The notes: generated by a model from the sequence alone, not told the origin. Positions 1 through 10,734 are shown, counted from the stretch's first letter. The stretch: DNA of 64,000 bases from CAZNEZ01 sp964572475 (GCA_964572475.1 CAZNEZ010000005.1:16675-80674); one strand, 5' to 3'. Program-made: numbers and translations.

Positions 1-845
1 TCAAGATCTTTAGCATCCTCACCATCAATAGTTACCATCTGCCAGTCTCTAATATCCATACGGTCTTTAAAATCAGCTGGATCAACAACATCAGGAATCT
101 TCTCTATCTGTTTCATAACCTCTGGTGGAAAATCAGTTGGTATTTCATAACCTTTAACAATACTCATAATATCTGTGCCTGGGTCATTAACATGTCCTAT
201 TATTTCAGTTACAATTCCTTCAGGCTTTTTATCCTTTGAGCCATAATCAGTTATCTTCACTACAACTTTATGCCCAGTTACCGCACCTTTAGAACGTTCA
301 AGCGGAATAAATATATCTTTATCAAATCTTTGATTATCACAAATAACAAAGCCAAAGTTTTTGCTCTTTTGATAATATCCAACTACCTCCGAAGTACCAC
401 GTTCAACAATCTTAACAATCTCACCTTCACGTCTTTTTCCGTCTTTTGCATTAACTTTAATATTCACCTGAACAGTATCCTTGTGCATTGCACCATGTAC
501 ACCACTTTCAGGAATAAAAATATCATCTTCTTCGCCTTCAACAGCTACAAATCCAAAGCCTCTTGCATTTGCTTCAAAAACACCAATAATAGCATCCGAA
601 TCTGCTTTATTGTCATTGTTGTTTCTGGATGTTGTAGTTGGAGCTAAAGAATACTTTCCACGCTTAGAAAGTGTAATTCTACCTTCAATCATAAGTTCGT
701 TTAGAACTTCTGTAAGTTCAGCTCTTTTCTCTTTTGGTATGTTAAGCACAATTGCTATTTCTTTAATCTTCATAGGAATGTAATGCTTATCCTCAATTAA
801 ATCAAGAATTATTTTTTTACGTTCCTTCATTTTGTTTTTATCCAT
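1..845 (-). CDS. rnr: Ribonuclease R, N-terminal part (cut by window edge)
   Basis: RNase R is a processive 3'-5' exoribonuclease that degrades structured RNA and takes part in mRNA and rRNA turnover. The minus-strand frame starts MDKNKMKERKKIIL after a GAGG site and stays open to the window edge. It gives an N-terminal winged-helix segment (about residues 1-65), then two cold-shock-type OB regions (FGFVAVEGEEDDIFIP near 95 and FGFVICDNQRFDKDIFIP near 160). It is cut just as the catalytic RNB domain begins, at TIDGEDAKDL, before the metal-binding aspartates. The gene follows secG, a common Firmicute order (secG-rnr-smpB); smpB would lie outside the window. The identification is firm; the catalytic domain cannot be judged. 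Confidence 0.93.
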   Translation of the reverse strand, partial: MDKNKMKERKKIILDLIEDKHYIPMKIKEIAIVLNIPKEKRAELTEVLNELMIEGRITLSKRGKYSLAPTTTSRNNNDNKADSDAIIGVFEANARGFGFVAVEGEEDDIFIPESGVHGAMHKDTVQVNIKVNAKDGKRREGEIVKIVERGTSEVVGYYQKSKNFGFVICDNQRFDKDIFIPLERSKGAVTGHKVVVKITDYGSKDKKPEGIVTEIIGHVNDPGTDIMSIVKGYEIPTDFPPEVMKQIEKIPDVVDPADFKDRMDIRDWQMVTIDGEDAKDL

Positions 846-883
846 TATTAAACCTCATTTCTGCATAATAATATGCAAATATA

Positions 884-919
884 CAAAAAGCATGAAAAAT
901 GAACAATCACCTTTCATGC
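884..919 (-). terminator. Hairpin with U-tract between secG and rnr
   Basis: On the minus strand GCATGAAA and TTTCATGC (plus positions 912-919 and 890-897) form an 8-bp stem followed by TTTTTG. It lies between the secG stop and the rnr start, so it probably ends or attenuates secG transcription before rnr. Confidence 0.6.
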
Positions 920-940
920 CTGCATAAATTCTATTTCGTT

Positions 941-1171
941 CTACTGTATGTTAAGGATAATAGTAATAACTATAAAAGCTATTCCTAAGAACTTAGTTGA
1001 CTTCTCGAGAGCACCCTCTATTGAACGTCCTTTATTCTTTCCCCAGTATGTCTCTGCGACACCACTGATAGATCCTGTAAGTCCAGCTGATTTGCCTTCC
1101 TGCATAAGTACAATTACAGTTAAAGCAATTGATACAATAATAAACACTATAGTTAATAAAGTATGAAACAT
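941..1171 (-). CDS. secG: Preprotein translocase subunit SecG
   Basis: SecG is the small non-essential subunit of the SecYEG export channel in the cytoplasmic membrane. The 76-residue product starts MFHTLLTIVF and has two membrane segments (about 3-24 and 56-75). They are joined by the family loop LMQEGKSAGLTGSISG and a WGKNKGRS segment. The start at 1171 is chosen because GGAGGTGG lies just upstream; an in-frame extension to 1228 would put the ribosome site inside the gene. Length and topology fit SecG. It sits upstream of rnr, with a terminator-like hairpin between them. Confidence 0.93.
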   Translation of the reverse strand: MFHTLLTIVFIIVSIALTVIVLMQEGKSAGLTGSISGVAETYWGKNKGRSIEGALEKSTKFLGIAFIVITIILNIQ

Positions 1172-1286
1172 CTTTCCACCTCCTAAATCAAACATCATAA
1201 TTTTATCATAGAAGAGATATATAAGCAAGACATATTTTTACAATTATTTAATTGGATTTATGCTTATAATCTATGATATATTATAC

Positions 1287-1314
1287 TTGATTTGTACAGC
1301 AAAATAGTTATACT
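1287..1314 (+). promoter_or_regulatory. Promoter for the MATE transporter gene
   Basis: TTGATT (1287-1292) and TATACT (1309-1314) are separated by 16 bp and lie about 60 bp before the plus-strand MATE start. This is a sigma-A-type match by eye only. Confidence 0.5.
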
Positions 1315-1371
1315 TACATAAAGATTTACTAATTACAAGTTACTGTAACACGAAAGGAAAGATACACTATT

Positions 1372-2733
1372 ATGAATAATACAACAGAAGAACTTGGTAC
1401 AGCTAAAGAAGGAAAATTATTGTTTAAACTTGCGCTTCCTGCTATTACAGCACAGATAATCAATCTTTTATATAATCTCGTGGATAGAATGTATATTGGG
1501 CATATAAAAGATATTGGAAAGATGGCACTTACAGGCGTTGGTGTCTGCCTTCCACTCATTATGCTTATAACAGCTTTTGCTGCTTTAGTTAGTATGGGAG
1601 GAGCTCCGAGAGCTTCTATTTATCTTGGTAAAGGTGAAAAAGATAATGCCGAAAAAACACTTGGTAATTGTACTACTATGTTGATTTTCATAAGTATAAT
1701 CCTAACTTTCATATATATTCTTTTTTCCGAAAAAATGCTTCTAATGTTCGGAGCTAGTGAAAATACTATAAGCTATGCTATTGATTATATGAAAATATAT
1801 AGTTTAGGTACAATATTCGTTCAACTTACAATGGGATTAACAGCATTTGTTACAGCAGAAGGTTTCTCTAAGATTAGCATGTTTACAATAATAATTGGAG
1901 CAATTGCTAATATTATTCTCGACCCTGTGTTAATATTTGGATTTGGCATGGGTGTCAAAGGTGCTGCACTTGCAACTATTATCTCACAATTCATATCAGC
2001 CGTATTTGTACTTAAATTCATTCTAAGCGAAAAAACAGTTATTAAGCTTAAGATATCGCATATGAGACTTGAAAAGAAAATAATTATTCCCGCACTTGCT
2101 CTTGGATTATCACCATTTGTTATGCAGGCTACCGAAAGTATAATTGCGGTATGTTTCAATTCATCTTTATTAAAATATGGCGGAGATATCGCCGTTGCTT
2201 CCATGACAATTCTTACAAGTGTTATGAGCTTTTCACTACTTCCACTTAACGGTCTAACGCAAGGTGCTCAGCCAATAATAAGCTATAATTATGGGGCCCG
2301 TAATCCTGGCAGAGTCAAAAAAACATTTAAGCTGTTATTAATAAGCTGCTTAAGCTATTCACTTGCAATATGGGCATTATCTATGATTATTCCGCAGATA
2401 TTTATGAAGATATTTACAAATGATGCTGAGCTAATAGAATATGGCAAAAGCACTCTAAGAATGTACATGGCAATGTGTGGAATATTTGGCATACAAATTG
2501 CATGTCAGCAAACCTTTGTATCACTTGGAAATGCTACATATTCATTATTTCTTGCACTTCTCAGAAAAGTGTTTTTGTTAATTCCATTGATTTACATTAT
2601 GCCAGCAATATTTACTGGCAATAAGCCATATGCCATATTTTGTGCTGAACCAGTTGCAGATACTATAGCTGTTGCTACTACTTCTATAGTTTTTTATTTT
2701 CAGTTCAATAAGGCTATGAAAAAATTATCATAA
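1372..2733 (+). CDS. MATE family multidrug/sodium antiporter
   Basis: The 453-residue protein is a polytopic membrane protein of the multidrug and toxic compound extrusion family, which exports cationic drugs or metabolites against Na+ or H+. It has about twelve hydrophobic segments in two similar halves. The N-terminal half carries the family-type stretch [18 protein letters not shown] after TM2, and the C-terminal half carries a matching [20 protein letters not shown] region, as in NorM/DinF-like MATEs. The start has a GAAAGGAAA site. It is one of few plus-strand genes and converges on eno, the two stops overlapping by 6 bp. The substrate cannot be told from sequence. Confidence 0.9.
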   Translation: MNNTTEELGTAKEGKLLFKLALPAITAQIINLLYNLVDRMYIGHIKDIGKMALTGVGVCLPLIMLITAFAALVSMGGAPRASIYLGKGEKDNAEKTLGNCTTMLIFISIILTFIYILFSEKMLLMFGASENTISYAIDYMKIYSLGTIFVQLTMGLTAFVTAEGFSKISMFTIIIGAIANIILDPVLIFGFGMGVKGAALATIISQFISAVFVLKFILSEKTVIKLKISHMRLEKKIIIPALALGLSPFVMQATESIIAVCFNSSLLKYGGDIAVASMTILTSVMSFSLLPLNGLTQGAQPIISYNYGARNPGRVKKTFKLLLISCLSYSLAIWALSMIIPQIFMKIFTNDAELIEYGKSTLRMYMAMCGIFGIQIACQQTFVSLGNATYSLFLALLRKVFLLIPLIYIMPAIFTGNKPYAIFCAEPVADTIAVATTSIVFYFQFNKAMKKLS

Positions 2734-4035
2734 AGCCTTTAAGAATGCATTTTTATATAATGCACTAGCCCCTAACTCCTCTTCGATACGAATAAGACGA
2801 TTATATTTTGCTGTTCGTTCGCTACGACATGGGGCTCCTGTTTTAATTTGACCAGCATTTACTGCAACAGCAAGATCGGCAATAAAAGTATCTTCTGTCT
2901 CACCTGAACGATGTGAAATAACAGTTGTATATCCATTGTTTTTAGCAAGTTCAATAGCATCCATTGCCTCTGTAACTGTTCCAATCTGATTAACTTTAAC
3001 AAGAATAGAATTAGCTGTGTTCTTAATTATACCATTATGAAGTCTTTTCCTATTAGTTACAAACAGGTCATCTCCAACAAGCTGAATCTTATTACCCAAT
3101 CTCTGTGTTAATCTTCTCCAGCCCTCCCAATCGTCCTCAGCAAGAGCATCTTCAATTGATACAATAGGAAATGTATTAGATAAGTGTTCATAATACTCTA
3201 TCATCTGGTCTGTATTTCTATATACATCAGAACCCTTAATCTTGCTCTCACCTTCAAAATGATAAAGTCCACTGTCTACATTATATATTTCACTAGATGC
3301 TGCATCTAATGCAATTACAACGTCTTTACCAGGAATATAGCCCGATGACTCAATTGCATCTACGATATATGTTAGTACCTCTTCCGCATCTGCTAAATCA
3401 GGAGCAAAGCCACCCTCATCGCCTACACCAGTACTTTTACCCGTGCTTGCCAGCTTTTTCTTAAGATTATGGTATATTTCTGCACAGATTCTAATGCAAT
3501 CTGAAAATGTTTTAGCACCTATAGGCATTATCATAAATTCCTGAAAATCTACGGTATTAGCCGCATGCTTTCCGCCATTAAGAATATTCATCATAGGTAC
3601 AGGAAGAAGTTTTGCATTATTTCCACCAAGATATCTATATAGTGGTATTCCGAGTGCTTTAGCTGCGACTCTTGCAGTTGCAAGTGAAACAGCAAGAAGT
3701 GCATTAGCTCCTAGCTTACCTTTATTATCTGAACCATCTGCTGCTATAAGCATATTATCTATATGAACCTGTTTTAAAGAATTTTCTCCTATTAGTATTT
3801 CACTTATAATATTATTGATGTTATTAACTGCATTTTTAACTGATAATCCGTTATAATCATCATCTTTGTCTCTTAATTCTACTGCTTCAAATGTGCCTGT
3901 TGATGCACCTGATGGGACATCTGCTATAGCACTTATTCCACAGTTTAGAAAAACCTCGGCTTCAACTGTTGGATTACCTCTGGAATCTAATACCTGTCTT
4001 CCTATAACTTTTGATATTTCATATTTTTCGTACAT
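2728..4035 (-). CDS. eno: Enolase
   Basis: Enolase dehydrates 2-phosphoglycerate to phosphoenolpyruvate in glycolysis. The 435-residue protein has the expected landmarks: SGASTG at 42-47, GDEGGF at 205-210, metal ligands D244, E295 and D322, catalytic base K347, and HRSGETED starting at H375. Length is typical for bacteria. The start has a TAGGAGG site. It ends the lower-glycolysis group gap-pgk-tpiA-gpmI-eno, all on the minus strand, with capA intervening. Its 3' end overlaps the convergent MATE gene by 6 bp. Confidence 0.98.
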   Translation of the reverse strand: MYEKYEISKVIGRQVLDSRGNPTVEAEVFLNCGISAIADVPSGASTGTFEAVELRDKDDDYNGLSVKNAVNNINNIISEILIGENSLKQVHIDNMLIAADGSDNKGKLGANALLAVSLATARVAAKALGIPLYRYLGGNNAKLLPVPMMNILNGGKHAANTVDFQEFMIMPIGAKTFSDCIRICAEIYHNLKKKLASTGKSTGVGDEGGFAPDLADAEEVLTYIVDAIESSGYIPGKDVVIALDAASSEIYNVDSGLYHFEGESKIKGSDVYRNTDQMIEYYEHLSNTFPIVSIEDALAEDDWEGWRRLTQRLGNKIQLVGDDLFVTNRKRLHNGIIKNTANSILVKVNQIGTVTEAMDAIELAKNNGYTTVISHRSGETEDTFIADLAVAVNAGQIKTGAPCRSERTAKYNRLIRIEEELGASALYKNAFLKAL

Positions 4036-4085
4036 AAAAATGGCCTCCTAAAAGATATTGTGTATCTCTAGTATGGCCATTTCCT

Positions 4086-5348
4086 TTATTCTAATACCCA
4101 GTCAGCGATATATTTATCAACAATATTCTGTAGTATTGCTTTACTAAATTTGATTCCTGCCCTTTTTATAATTCCATGTGTAGCAGCTTTTTCTTCTGTA
4201 TAGTCGGATAACTTACAAACACCTTCTACAATTGCATTTCCACCTGTATATTTATAATGAGTAACAATTGGAATTATACCAGTTCCATCTGTTTTAATAG
4301 AGGTCTTTCCATTCTCTTTAACAAGCTTAACTATTGCAATTCCTCCGAGCATACCTGCTGCATCATTCTGTGTGGAGACATAATTTCCAAGAGAATAGTA
4401 GCAAAGTGATTTATTGCCGTTATCTGCCTGAATCCATTCGATTGTTTCTATAACATGTGGATGTGCGCCTATTATTAAATCACAACCAGCTTCTGTCATC
4501 TGTTTAGCCCATAATTGTTGTGTCTCTGTAGGTGTATTACGATATTCCGTTCCCCAATGAGGAAAAACAATTACAAAATCAGCATTGGCATCGGCTTCTT
4601 TGATTTGTGAAATAAGCTTGCTTGATATCTCTGTTGTTGAAATAGCATTTGTAGCAGGATCAACCTGTCCTAATAAATCAATTCTAAATGAATCAGCATT
4701 CTTTAATGTACCACCATTCAACCCATATGTGTAGTTAAGCATAGCTATTTTTACACCTTTTACGTCCATATAAGTGATTGTATCCTGAGACTCTTGTGAG
4801 TCATGTACACCCAGAACTGTTACGCCCTGTTGCTGCTTCCAATATGCAATAGCATTTTGAACGCCAGTAATTCCTTGATCTTTTGTATGGTTGGATGCCT
4901 GTAAAACAACATTAAATCCAGCTTTTACTACTGCATCTCCCACTTCTGTAGGTGAATTGAACTTAGGATAACCACTAAATCCTAAATTGTTTCCGCCAAA
5001 AATCGTTTCCTGATTGATTACTGAAATATCAGCTTCGTCTATATACTTCTTAATTCCGGTATATAAGAAGTCAAAGTTGTATGAACCATCTGTCTTCTTA
5101 CCACTTGTAACAATACCCATATGAATTAGATTATCACCTACTGCCATAAGAGATACTTCTACGGGTGCATCTGTTTCTGGCTCAGTAGTTGGTTCCTGCG
5201 TGGTATCTTTCTCGTTATCAGATGTTGTTGAACCACCATCTACTATTGTAGTATCATCATTTTTCTTTAAATCGTTAACAATTGCAAATCCAAATACAGC
5301 AATAATAACGATAAGAACAGCAGCAATAATATACTTAAAGTTCTTCAT
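4086..5348 (-). CDS. CapA-family membrane-anchored metallophosphatase-like protein
   Basis: The 420-residue protein belongs to the CapA/PGA_cap group, a metallophosphoesterase-like fold first known from poly-gamma-glutamate capsule synthesis. An N-terminal membrane anchor (about 5-25) is followed by a Thr/Glu/Asp-rich linker (about 30-64). The catalytic-like domain has GDNLIHMG at 71-78, NQET at 112-115, SNHTKDQG at 152-159, and later FPHWGTEY and GAHPHVIE. It is therefore expected outside the membrane. No capB/capC neighbours are present, so capsule synthesis is not supported. Many clostridia carry such solitary CapA proteins of unknown role. It lies 32 bp after gpmI and 50 bp before eno. 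Confidence 0.85.
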   Translation of the reverse strand: MKNFKYIIAAVLIVIIAVFGFAIVNDLKKNDDTTIVDGGSTTSDNEKDTTQEPTTEPETDAPVEVSLMAVGDNLIHMGIVTSGKKTDGSYNFDFLYTGIKKYIDEADISVINQETIFGGNNLGFSGYPKFNSPTEVGDAVVKAGFNVVLQASNHTKDQGITGVQNAIAYWKQQQGVTVLGVHDSQESQDTITYMDVKGVKIAMLNYTYGLNGGTLKNADSFRIDLLGQVDPATNAISTTEISSKLISQIKEADANADFVIVFPHWGTEYRNTPTETQQLWAKQMTEAGCDLIIGAHPHVIETIEWIQADNGNKSLCYYSLGNYVSTQNDAAGMLGGIAIVKLVKENGKTSIKTDGTGIIPIVTHYKYTGGNAIVEGVCKLSDYTEEKAATHGIIKRAGIKFSKAILQNIVDKYIADWVLE

Positions 5349-5380
5349 TATTCACCATTTCCTTAATTGATAATTGTATT

Positions 5381-6922
5381 TTATTTAATAAGCAATGACT
5401 TTCCTGTCATTTCTTTAGGCTGTGTCATTCCCATTAATTCTATAAGAGTTGGAGCTATATCTGCTAAACATCCGCCTTCTCTTAACTTGTAAGCAGGGTC
5501 TGCATTAACAAGAATAAATGGTACTGGATTAGTTGTATGAGCTGTAAATGGAACACCTGTTTCATAATCAACAAGCTGTTCTGCATTTCCATGATCAGCA
5601 CAAATAAAGAGTTGTCCATTTACTTCCTTTATTGCTTCAACTGTTTTTCCAACGCATTCATCAATTACTTCAATAGCCTTGATTGCAGCATCTTCAACAC
5701 CAGTATGTCCAACCATATCTGGATTAGCAAAATTAACTATGATTACATCATATTTGTCTGACTTAATTGAACTTATAAGTCCTTCACAAACCTGATATGC
5801 ACTCATCTCTGGCTGTAAATCATAAGTTGCAACCTTAGGTGATTTAACAAGAAGTCTTTCTTCTCCAAGATTTGGCTCTTCCTTACCACCATTGAAGAAA
5901 AATGTAACATGAGCATATTTCTCTGTTTCAGCTGTTCTTAACTGTGTCTTACCATTAGCTGCTAAAAACTCTCCAAAAGTATTCTTAATCTCAACTTTAT
6001 TAAAAGCTACAATCTTATTAGGAATTGTAACATCATACTCTGTAAAAGTAACGAATTTGAGTTTCATAAATGAATTAGCTCTCTTAAATCCTTCAAATTC
6101 TTCATCACAAAATGCTCTTGTTATCTCTCTTGCTCTATCTGGTCTGAAATTAAAGAATATTACTGAATCATTCTCTGAAACAGCAGCAACTGGCTTACCA
6201 TCTTCTTCTATTACTGTAGGAAGAACAAATTCATCAGTTTTATCTTCTGCATATGAATTAGCTACTGCTTTTACCGCTGAATCTGCCTTTTCACCTTCTG
6301 ATTGAACAATTGCCTTGTATGCGAGTTCAACTCTATCCCACCTGTTATCTCTATCCATTACATAATAACGTCCCATAACAGTTGCTATCTTACCAATACC
6401 AATTTCTGACATTTTGCTTTCAAGTTCTTCAACAAATCCTTTTCCTGATGAAGGAGCTGTATCTCTTCCATCTAAAAAAGCATGTACATATACATTTTGT
6501 AATCCTTCTCTTTTCGCTAATTCAAGAAGTCCATATAAATGTGTAATATGACTGTGAACACCACCATCTGACAATAGTCCGAATAAATGTAATGATGAAT
6601 TATTAGCTTTACAGTTCTTAATAGCCTCTAATAATGCTTCATTTTTAAAGAAATCACCATCATTAATTTCTTTTGTAATTCTAGTAAGTTCCTGATATAC
6701 GATACGTCCAGCACCCATATTAAGATGGCCAACTTCTGAATTACCCATCTGTCCATCAGGTAGTCCAACAGCAAGGCCACTAGCATATCCTTCGACAAAT
6801 GGATATTCGCTCATAAGTTTGTCCATAACTGGAGTTTTAGCCTCCTCAACAGCGTTAGCCTTTTTATTCTCATTTAATCCATATCCATCTAAAATCATTA
6901 ATACAGTAGGTTTTTTACTCAT
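5381..6922 (-). CDS. gpmI: 2,3-bisphosphoglycerate-independent phosphoglycerate mutase
   Basis: iPGM interconverts 3- and 2-phosphoglycerate and is Mn2+-dependent. The 513-residue product has the alkaline-phosphatase-superfamily metal site (LDGYG at 11-15, ADHGNAEQ and AHTTNPVP near the C-terminus). The phosphorylated nucleophile is Ser62 in GNSEVGH, the same number as in the Geobacillus enzyme. The ATG at 6922 is preferred over the in-frame ATG at 6934, because the upstream ATGGAG supplies the Shine-Dalgarno for the shorter form. It belongs to the glycolytic cluster. Confidence 0.97.
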   Translation of the reverse strand: MSKKPTVLMILDGYGLNENKKANAVEEAKTPVMDKLMSEYPFVEGYASGLAVGLPDGQMGNSEVGHLNMGAGRIVYQELTRITKEINDGDFFKNEALLEAIKNCKANNSSLHLFGLLSDGGVHSHITHLYGLLELAKREGLQNVYVHAFLDGRDTAPSSGKGFVEELESKMSEIGIGKIATVMGRYYVMDRDNRWDRVELAYKAIVQSEGEKADSAVKAVANSYAEDKTDEFVLPTVIEEDGKPVAAVSENDSVIFFNFRPDRAREITRAFCDEEFEGFKRANSFMKLKFVTFTEYDVTIPNKIVAFNKVEIKNTFGEFLAANGKTQLRTAETEKYAHVTFFFNGGKEEPNLGEERLLVKSPKVATYDLQPEMSAYQVCEGLISSIKSDKYDVIIVNFANPDMVGHTGVEDAAIKAIEVIDECVGKTVEAIKEVNGQLFICADHGNAEQLVDYETGVPFTAHTTNPVPFILVNADPAYKLREGGCLADIAPTLIELMGMTQPKEMTGKSLLIK

Positions 6923-7087
6923 TCTAATCTCCATTCTGTGTTATCAGCACTATATATATTCTCAAAATATTGCTATATTTCAATCGATTAATATTCTAAC
7001 ATACTTTATTGATTTTTCAAAGATAATTTTACTCTTGAGAAAATAATGCAACTTTTTAAATGGATAAAACGTGAAATATGTATAATA

Positions 7088-7381
7088 TCAGCAATAATAC
7101 TTTGATGGAATTCTTTTAGTTTCTCTAATTTCGTCGCAAATCCCTTTACAACCTTTTAAACCAATATTTGCCATATCTTCAAGAGCTTTTATTGCATTAA
7201 GATATTTATTGCGTTGAATATATGTTAATACTTCTGATAAATCATAAGGTATGTCATTTATATAACAAATGTTATCGTCCGTTTCTTGTATTGTGCTTTT
7301 TTTCAGAGGATACCCACAATAAATACAAACTTCATCAAAACTGTAAATTTCTTTTCCACATTCAGGACATTTAATTAACAT
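7088..7381 (-). CDS. Small double-zinc-ribbon-like protein of unknown role
   Basis: The 97-residue protein starts with a zinc-ribbon: CPEC at 5-8 and CIYC at 19-22, with the knuckle pattern CxxCG...CxxCG. The rest is a short helical domain with another Cys pair (GCKGIC) and ends in KYYC. A good site (AAAGGTGG) precedes the ATG. It sits between tpiA and gpmI in a glycolytic cluster but has no recognised enzymatic motif. A nucleic-acid or protein-binding adaptor is possible. I do not recognise a named family. Confidence 0.6.
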   Translation of the reverse strand: MLIKCPECGKEIYSFDEVCIYCGYPLKKSTIQETDDNICYINDIPYDLSEVLTYIQRNKYLNAIKALEDMANIGLKGCKGICDEIRETKRIPSKYYC

Positions 7382-7470
7382 ATAATTACCACCTTTTTTA
7401 TTTTATCATACATATTATTACAATACTACTAAAAATCTAGGCAAGTTTCCCAGACTATGACGTTGCGCTA

Positions 7471-7527
7471 TATAACATAACACCACTTAATTAGCAATAA
7501 TACTAAATTAAATGGTGTTTTGTTATA
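7471..7527 (-). terminator. Long inverted repeat after tpiA
   Basis: Arms of 22 bases at 7471-7492 and 7506-7527 (both containing the ACACCA/TGGTGT core) can pair with few mismatches just beyond the tpiA stop. There is no clear U-tract, so this may be an RNA-stabilising or processing hairpin instead of an intrinsic terminator. Confidence 0.45.
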
Positions 7528-7563
7528 GTTTGTACTGTTTTATTCTAATGATGAATTATTAGT

Positions 7564-8310
7564 TTATTGGTAATTAACAATCTTACCAAAATCTTCTTTA
7601 AGGCTGGCACCACCAACTAATCCACCATCTATATCTGCCTGAGCAAATAATTCTGGTGCACTTGAAGCTGAAACACTGCCACCATACTGAATTCTGATTG
7701 CCGAAGCAGTAGCTTCATCATATATCTCAGCTATACATTCTCTAATGGCTTTACATACTTCCTGAGCCTGCTCAGTAGTAGCAACTTTACCTGTTCCGAT
7801 AGCCCATATTGGCTCATAAGCAATAACTGCTGTCTTAGCCTGAGCTGTTGTTACATTTAAGAATGCAATCTTAATCTGCTGACGTATCCAATCAATTGTA
7901 ATTCCCTGTTCCCTTTGAGTTAATGTCTCTCCACAGCATACGATAGGTGTTATATTATGTTCAAATGCTTTAAGTACTTTTTTATTAACTGTTTCATCAG
8001 TTTCAGCAAAGTATTCTCTTCTCTCTGAATGTCCGATAATGACATATTTAACACCTACATCTGTAAGCATATTAGGAGCAATTTCTCCTGTGTAAGCACC
8101 ACTTTCCTCATAATACATATTTTCTGCTCCGATAGAAATATTGCTTCCTTTTGCCGCTTCCATTGCAGGAATAATTGAAATAGCTGGTACGCAGAAAACT
8201 ACGTCAACTTCTTCATTTGCCACAAGAGGTTTAAGCATATTTACAAGAGCTACGGCTTCACTAGGAGTTTTGTTCATCTTCCAGTTACCGGCTATAATTT
8301 TTTTACGCAT
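7564..8310 (-). CDS. tpiA: Triosephosphate isomerase
   Basis: TpiA interconverts dihydroxyacetone phosphate and glyceraldehyde-3-phosphate. The 248-residue TIM-barrel has NWKMN at 9-13 with catalytic Lys11, the electrophile His94 in IIGHSERR, the base Glu166 in [11 protein letters not shown], and the phosphate loop QYGGSVS and GGLVGGASL near the C-terminus. AAAGGAG precedes the ATG. It lies 35 bp after pgk and is probably co-transcribed with it. Confidence 0.98.
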   Translation of the reverse strand: MRKKIIAGNWKMNKTPSEAVALVNMLKPLVANEEVDVVFCVPAISIIPAMEAAKGSNISIGAENMYYEESGAYTGEIAPNMLTDVGVKYVIIGHSERREYFAETDETVNKKVLKAFEHNITPIVCCGETLTQREQGITIDWIRQQIKIAFLNVTTAQAKTAVIAYEPIWAIGTGKVATTEQAQEVCKAIRECIAEIYDEATASAIRIQYGGSVSASSAPELFAQADIDGGLVGGASLKEDFGKIVNYQ

Positions 8311-8345
8311 ATATCTTCTCCTTTATATATCGTTTTTAGTAAATC

Positions 8346-9548
8346 TTAATTGGCTGTTTTATCGTTTGCAGCTGCAACACCTGGTAGTTCTTTTCCTTCA
8401 AGGAATTCAAGTGAAGCTCCACCACCTGTTGAGATATGTGTCATTTTATCGCCAAATCCTAAGATATTAACAGCCGCTGCTGAATCACCACCACCAATAA
8501 TTGTTGTTGCATCAATATCAGCCATAGCCTTAGCTACTGCTACTGTACCAGCTGCAAAGTTAGGCATTTCAAAGCAGCCCATAGGTCCGTTCCAAACAAC
8601 TGTCTTAGCATCTTTAATAGCATCTGCAAATAATTTGCAAGTTTCAGGTCCAATGTCAAGACCTTCCATATCAGCTGGAATCTCTCCACGACCAACTGTT
8701 CTAAAGTTAGCATCATTTGAAAAATCATCAGCGATAACTGTATCAACAGGAATTAATAATTTAACGCCTTTTTCTTCAGCTTTCTTAAGCATATTAAGCG
8801 CATATTCTTTATAATCCTCTTCAAGAAGGGATTTACCAACTTCTTCACCAAGTGCTGCCATAAATGTATATGCCATACCACCACCAATGATAAGAGTATC
8901 AACTTTATCTAATAAGTTATCAATAACTGAAATCTTACTTGATACTTTTGCACCACCAAGAATAGCAACAAAAGGTCTAACTGGATTATTAACAGCATTG
9001 CCTAGGAAGTCAATCTCTTTTTGCATTAAATAACCAACAACAGCAGTCTTAACATACTTAGTAACACCAACATTTGAGCAGTGTGCTCTGTGGGCTGTAC
9101 CAAATGCGTCATTAACAAATACATCTGCTAAAGATGCTAATTCTTCGCTAAATGTATCTACATTCTTTGTCTCTTCTGCTCTATAACGAGTATTCTCAAG
9201 AAGAACAACGTCACCATCTGCCATAGCAGCAACAGCAGCCTTTGCGTTAGGACCAACAACTTCTGGGTCAGCAGCAAATTTAACTGGCTGTCCTAATAAT
9301 TCTGTTAATCTTACAGCAACAGGTGCTAAAGATAATGAAGGAACTGCTTCTCCCTTAGGTTTTCCAAGGTGAGAACAAAGTATAACCTTTCCTCCATCAC
9401 TAATTAATTTTTTGATTGTAGGTAAAGCTGCAACAAGACGATTCTCATCTGTAATTTTGCCATCCTGTAAAGGTACATTGAAGTCACAACGTACTAATAC
9501 TCTCTGTCCTTTGACATTAATGTCATCAACTGATTTTTTATTAAGCAT
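8346..9548 (-). CDS. pgk: Phosphoglycerate kinase
   Basis: Pgk transfers the acyl phosphate of 1,3-bisphosphoglycerate to ADP, the first ATP-yielding step of glycolysis. The 400-residue protein has the N-lobe substrate motif [11 protein letters not shown] and HLGKPKGE. The C-lobe nucleotide motifs are [19 protein letters not shown], and GGGDSAAAV followed by [16 protein letters not shown]. Length is slightly above the usual 390-395, with a short tail after the final conserved motif. The AAAGGAG site is good. It is downstream of gap, separated by a hairpin. Confidence 0.98.
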   Translation of the reverse strand: MLNKKSVDDINVKGQRVLVRCDFNVPLQDGKITDENRLVAALPTIKKLISDGGKVILCSHLGKPKGEAVPSLSLAPVAVRLTELLGQPVKFAADPEVVGPNAKAAVAAMADGDVVLLENTRYRAEETKNVDTFSEELASLADVFVNDAFGTAHRAHCSNVGVTKYVKTAVVGYLMQKEIDFLGNAVNNPVRPFVAILGGAKVSSKISVIDNLLDKVDTLIIGGGMAYTFMAALGEEVGKSLLEEDYKEYALNMLKKAEEKGVKLLIPVDTVIADDFSNDANFRTVGRGEIPADMEGLDIGPETCKLFADAIKDAKTVVWNGPMGCFEMPNFAAGTVAVAKAMADIDATTIIGGGDSAAAVNILGFGDKMTHISTGGGASLEFLEGKELPGVAAANDKTAN

Positions 9549-9623
9549 AATTTGCTCCTTTCAAATATAAAAATTTATAAATACACATTCGTGTAATTCA
9601 CATATTTAATCTCTGTATATAAG

Positions 9624-9657
9624 AGAAAACGAGTCCAGTCCTTAAAGAACCGGACCC
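9624..9657 (-). terminator. Attenuating hairpin between gap and pgk
   Basis: On the minus strand GGGTCCGGTTC and GGACTGGACTC form an 11-bp stem (with G-U pairs) around a 5-base loop, followed by CGTTTTCTC. The short, imperfect U-tract suggests a leaky terminator or 3'-stabilising hairpin that separates abundant gap mRNA from the rest of the cluster. Confidence 0.6.
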
Positions 9658-9687
9658 GCTTAGGATCTAAATATTATCGGATTAGTC

Positions 9688-10701
9688 TTAAGCTAATTCA
9701 GAGAAATATTTGATTGTTCTAACCATCTGGCTAGTGTATGAATTCTCATTATCATACCATGAAACAACCTGAACCTGTGTATTTCCATCATCCATAGGAG
9801 ATACCATTGTCTGTGTTGCATCAAAGATTGAACCGTATGTGCTTCCAATGATATCACTTGATACGATCTCGTCTTCATTGTAAGCATATGACTCTGTAGC
9901 AGCAGCTTTCATAGCTTCATTAATCTGCTCTTTTGTTACTTTACCTTCTACAACAGCAACTAAGATAGTTGTTGAACCTGTAGGACAAGGAACTCTCTGT
10001 GCAGCTCCGATTAATTTACCATTTAAAGCTGGAATAACTAATCCGATAGCTTTAGCAGCGCCTGTTGAGTTAGGAACGATATTAACAGCAGCAGCACGTG
10101 ATCTTCTTAAATCACCTTTTCTCTGTGGTCCATCAAGTGTCATCTGATCACCTGTGTATGAATGAATTGTATTCATAATACCAGATTTGATTGGTGCTAA
10201 GTCGTTAAGTGCTTTAGCCATAGGTGCTAAGCAGTTTGTTGTACATGATGCAGCTGAAATAACTGTATCTGATGACTTTAAGATGTCATGGTTTACATTG
10301 TAAACTACTGTTGGAAGGTCATTACCAGCTGGTGCTGAAATAACAACTTTTCTAGCTCCTGCTTTGATATGAGCTTCTGATTTTTCTTTTGAGCAGTAGA
10401 AACCTGTACATTCAAGTACAACGTCTACCTTTAATTCTCCCCAAGGAAGTTTAGAAGCATCTGCTTCTGCGTAAATTGTAATCTCTTTTCCATCAACTGT
10501 GATTGAGTTCTCGCCAGCTGTTACTTTATCAGCTAATGCGTACTTTCCCTGTGATGAATCATATTTTAATAGATGTGCGAGCATCTTTGGGCTTGTTAAG
10601 TCGTTGATTGCAACTACTTCATATCCCTCTGCTCCAAACATTTGTCTGAACGCTAAACGTCCGATACGGCCAAAACCATTAATTGCTACTCTTACTGCCA
10701 T
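9688..10701 (-). CDS. gap: Glyceraldehyde-3-phosphate dehydrogenase, type I
   Basis: GAPDH oxidises glyceraldehyde-3-phosphate to 1,3-bisphosphoglycerate. The 337-residue enzyme has the Rossmann motif GFGRIG at 9-14 and Asp34 in INDL, which favours NAD+ over NADP+. The catalytic Cys153 lies in [12 protein letters not shown] and His180 in [10 protein letters not shown]. The C-terminus [12 protein letters not shown] is typical. It is the first gene of the glycolytic group, with its own promoter and a strong AGGAGG site, so it is likely highly expressed. Confidence 0.98.
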   Translation of the reverse strand: MAVRVAINGFGRIGRLAFRQMFGAEGYEVVAINDLTSPKMLAHLLKYDSSQGKYALADKVTAGENSITVDGKEITIYAEADASKLPWGELKVDVVLECTGFYCSKEKSEAHIKAGARKVVISAPAGNDLPTVVYNVNHDILKSSDTVISAASCTTNCLAPMAKALNDLAPIKSGIMNTIHSYTGDQMTLDGPQRKGDLRRSRAAAVNIVPNSTGAAKAIGLVIPALNGKLIGAAQRVPCPTGSTTILVAVVEGKVTKEQINEAMKAAATESYAYNEDEIVSSDIIGSTYGSIFDATQTMVSPMDDGNTQVQVVSWYDNENSYTSQMVRTIKYFSELA

Positions 10702-10734
10702 GATTTTATTTCCTCCTGGTAAAATTTAAATTTG

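Noticed and set aside
270..783. Two plus-strand open frames opposite rnr
   Set aside because: Antisense to a strongly recognisable RNase R frame, with no ribosome site and low-complexity translation; they are shadows.
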